Below, piece by piece: positions 13,846 through 14,804 of a stretch of DNA of 14,804 nucleotides. This DNA comes from Micrococcales bacterium UBA4448. GTDB taxonomy: Bacteria; Actinomycetota; Actinomycetes; Actinomycetales; Microbacteriaceae. The stretch covers positions 1 to 14,804 of the forward strand of contig DGPE01000045.1 of the NCBI GenBank assembly GCA_002390305.1, read 5' to 3'. The notes below the pieces were generated by a model that was not told the DNA's origin, ran no database searches, and worked only from the letters and a program-made list of their open reading frames with translations. Positions within the stretch are counted from its first letter, which is position 1. Each line of letters starts with the position of its first letter. The translations under genes were made by a program, and so were the position numbers.

Positions 13846-14760
13846 TTAGGTTCTGGGCTGGTATTTAGAGAGCACGAACCAGGAGGATCTAGGGCTGAGC
13901 CCGGCCCGCTCATAAAGCCTTAGGGCCCCAGAGGTGTTGCCTGTATCAACATTGAGCTCTATCTCTTTAAACCCTTGGTTTTTTGAGTGGTGCATGGCCT
14001 TTTTCAAGAGTGCGTCACCAAGACCTTTACCTTGGTGAGCTTGTTTCACACCGATAGATGCGACATAACCGCGAAGTTGATCGGCGCACTCAAAAGTGCA
14101 CTCCACGAAACCCATGGGCTCTTGACCCTCGAAAAGAATGAAGCAACCTTCCTCATCGATGTTCTCATCCGAAAGCACCAAGGCCACCCAGCTTTCAAAG
14201 CCCCTTGGCCTGAAGCCAAAGTGGCCTTGAAAGGCATCTTGGTGAGTGTCATGCCACACTCTCAGGTCCTGCTGGTTGTCCATGTCGACTTTATGAAAAT
14301 GTTGTCCCGGTTTTAGGAGCGGATCTAGGGCCCCCTCGAGGCTGCCACGCAGAATTGAAAAGGTGCGAATCTTTTCAAAACTTGCTTGGTGATAAGCGGC
14401 TAGGAGCTCTTGATCTAATGAGTTAACGTCGGGCTGAATTTCAAACATGGGGAACCCGGCTCTTGCCTGCTCCAGCACCAGAGCCAAGATTTCGGGTTGA
14501 GCCTCACAGCCGGGCGCGCAGTGAATAACTGGGAACAGCATCTTTTTATTGGCATCTGGGTGCAGGTTGGCAACGGCAATGAGCTCTTGGTTTTCATAGA
14601 ACAAGGTTGCAAGATTTGGGTCGATTCGCCCAGCTACTAATGATCCGGCAAGCCTCAGATTTATGATGCGGGCACCCGGGTCAATTCCAAGCTGATGGTG
14701 ATTGGCTAGATCTGCCACGGTAAGAACGTCTTGCTTAGTAGCAACTCTTTGTGAAAGCAC
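13846..14760 (-). CDS. GNAT-family N-acetyltransferase with two GNAT-like halves
   Basis: The 304-residue protein has a clear C-terminal GNAT domain (about 155-300). This contains AFQGHFGFRP (176-185), the acetyl-CoA loop QAHQGKGLGDALL (240-252) and the family's last motif LNVDTGNTSGALRLYERAGL (269-288). The N-terminal half (about 1-140) has the length of a second, degenerate GNAT domain but lacks a recognisable acetyl-CoA loop. The tandem layout and length recall the mycothiol synthase MshD of Actinobacteria. The central motifs do not clearly match MshD, and many Micrococcales genomes have generic tandem-GNAT paralogues, so I do not assign it. The GTG start at 14760 is preceded by AGG-rich sequence, but the ribosome site is ambiguous. 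It is convergent with the MurR/RpiR gene and shows no evident functional link to it. Confidence 0.85.
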   Translation of the reverse strand: MLSQRVATKQDVLTVADLANHHQLGIDPGARIINLRLAGSLVAGRIDPNLATLFYENQELIAVANLHPDANKKMLFPVIHCAPGCEAQPEILALVLEQARAGFPMFEIQPDVNSLDQELLAAYHQASFEKIRTFSILRGSLEGALDPLLKPGQHFHKVDMDNQQDLRVWHDTHQDAFQGHFGFRPRGFESWVALVLSDENIDEEGCFILFEGQEPMGFVECTFECADQLRGYVASIGVKQAHQGKGLGDALLKKAMHHSKNQGFKEIELNVDTGNTSGALRLYERAGLSPRSSWFVLSKYQPRT

Positions 14761-14804
14761 CCTAAAAGCCTAATCCTCGGGTGTCATGTGCTCCATCGTG
14801 GGAC

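Noticed and set aside
13846..14760. Calling the GNAT protein mycothiol synthase (mshD)
   Set aside because: Tandem layout and length fit, but the internal motifs do not clearly match and generic tandem-GNAT paralogues are common in Actinobacteria.
14770..14804. Possible tail of an upstream minus-strand gene ending with a TAG at 14770-14772
   Set aside because: Only 35 bases are present, other frames are also open or stop nearby, and there is no way to recognise a protein.

Overview
The window looks like a compact, mid-GC actinobacterial chromosome segment. Base composition is roughly balanced. TTG and GTG starts are frequent (TTG for GntR, the 3-hydroxyisobutyrate-dehydrogenase-like gene, XRE and nagA; GTG for GNAT). 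Genes overlap by 1-4 bases or lie a few bases apart, and one convergent pair is separated by 2 bp. The protein families and style resemble small-genome freshwater or marine Microbacteriaceae (Rhodoluna/Aquiluna-like). That taxonomic guess is inference; there is no rRNA or marker gene here. I see no insertion sequence, phage gene, CRISPR array, tRNA or rRNA, and no gene-free stretch above 300 bp.

Layout. (1) 1-1149, minus strand: an SDR dehydrogenase followed by a GntR/FCD regulator cut by the left edge. (2) 1367-3611, plus strand: an aldehyde dehydrogenase (semialdehyde dehydrogenase type) and a beta-hydroxyacid dehydrogenase, 4 bp apart. A 217-bp divergent region with a perfect 14-bp palindrome separates blocks 1 and 2. 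(3) 3614-9692, minus strand: a ribose-type ABC importer (tandem-NBD ATPase, two different permeases, substrate-binding lipoprotein) joined by 1-4 base overlaps. A hairpin follows, then an M24-fold enzyme gene. (4) 9854-11685, minus strand: nagA (N-acetylglucosamine-6-phosphate deacetylase) and an XRE-cupin regulator. (5) 11896-13757, plus strand: a cytoplasmic AmiE/beta-lactamase-fold serine hydrolase translationally coupled to a MurR/RpiR-family SIS-domain regulator. (6) 13846-14760, minus strand: a two-domain GNAT acetyltransferase.

How it may work together (inference). Blocks 1-3 read as a solute uptake and catabolism island. The importer brings in a small polar compound. The M24 enzyme, which belongs to a fold that also contains DMSP lyase DddP, ectoine hydrolase DoeA and creatinase, cleaves it. 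The SDR, hydroxyacid dehydrogenase and aldehyde dehydrogenase oxidise or reduce the fragments. The XRE-cupin regulator is likely to control both itself and the importer, because the same GAACA-N3-TGTTC dyad sits upstream of each. Blocks 4-5 resemble amino-sugar or cell-wall recycling (NagA, AmiE-like hydrolase, MurR/RpiR). Whether the importer serves that pathway or the M24 pathway cannot be decided from sequence alone.

Most notable points: the shared operator dyads; the M24 protein with Cys where the second metal-binding Asp is expected; the AmiE-like hydrolase with a YSC instead of YSN/YSD motif and no signal peptide; and the shortened C-terminus of NagA.
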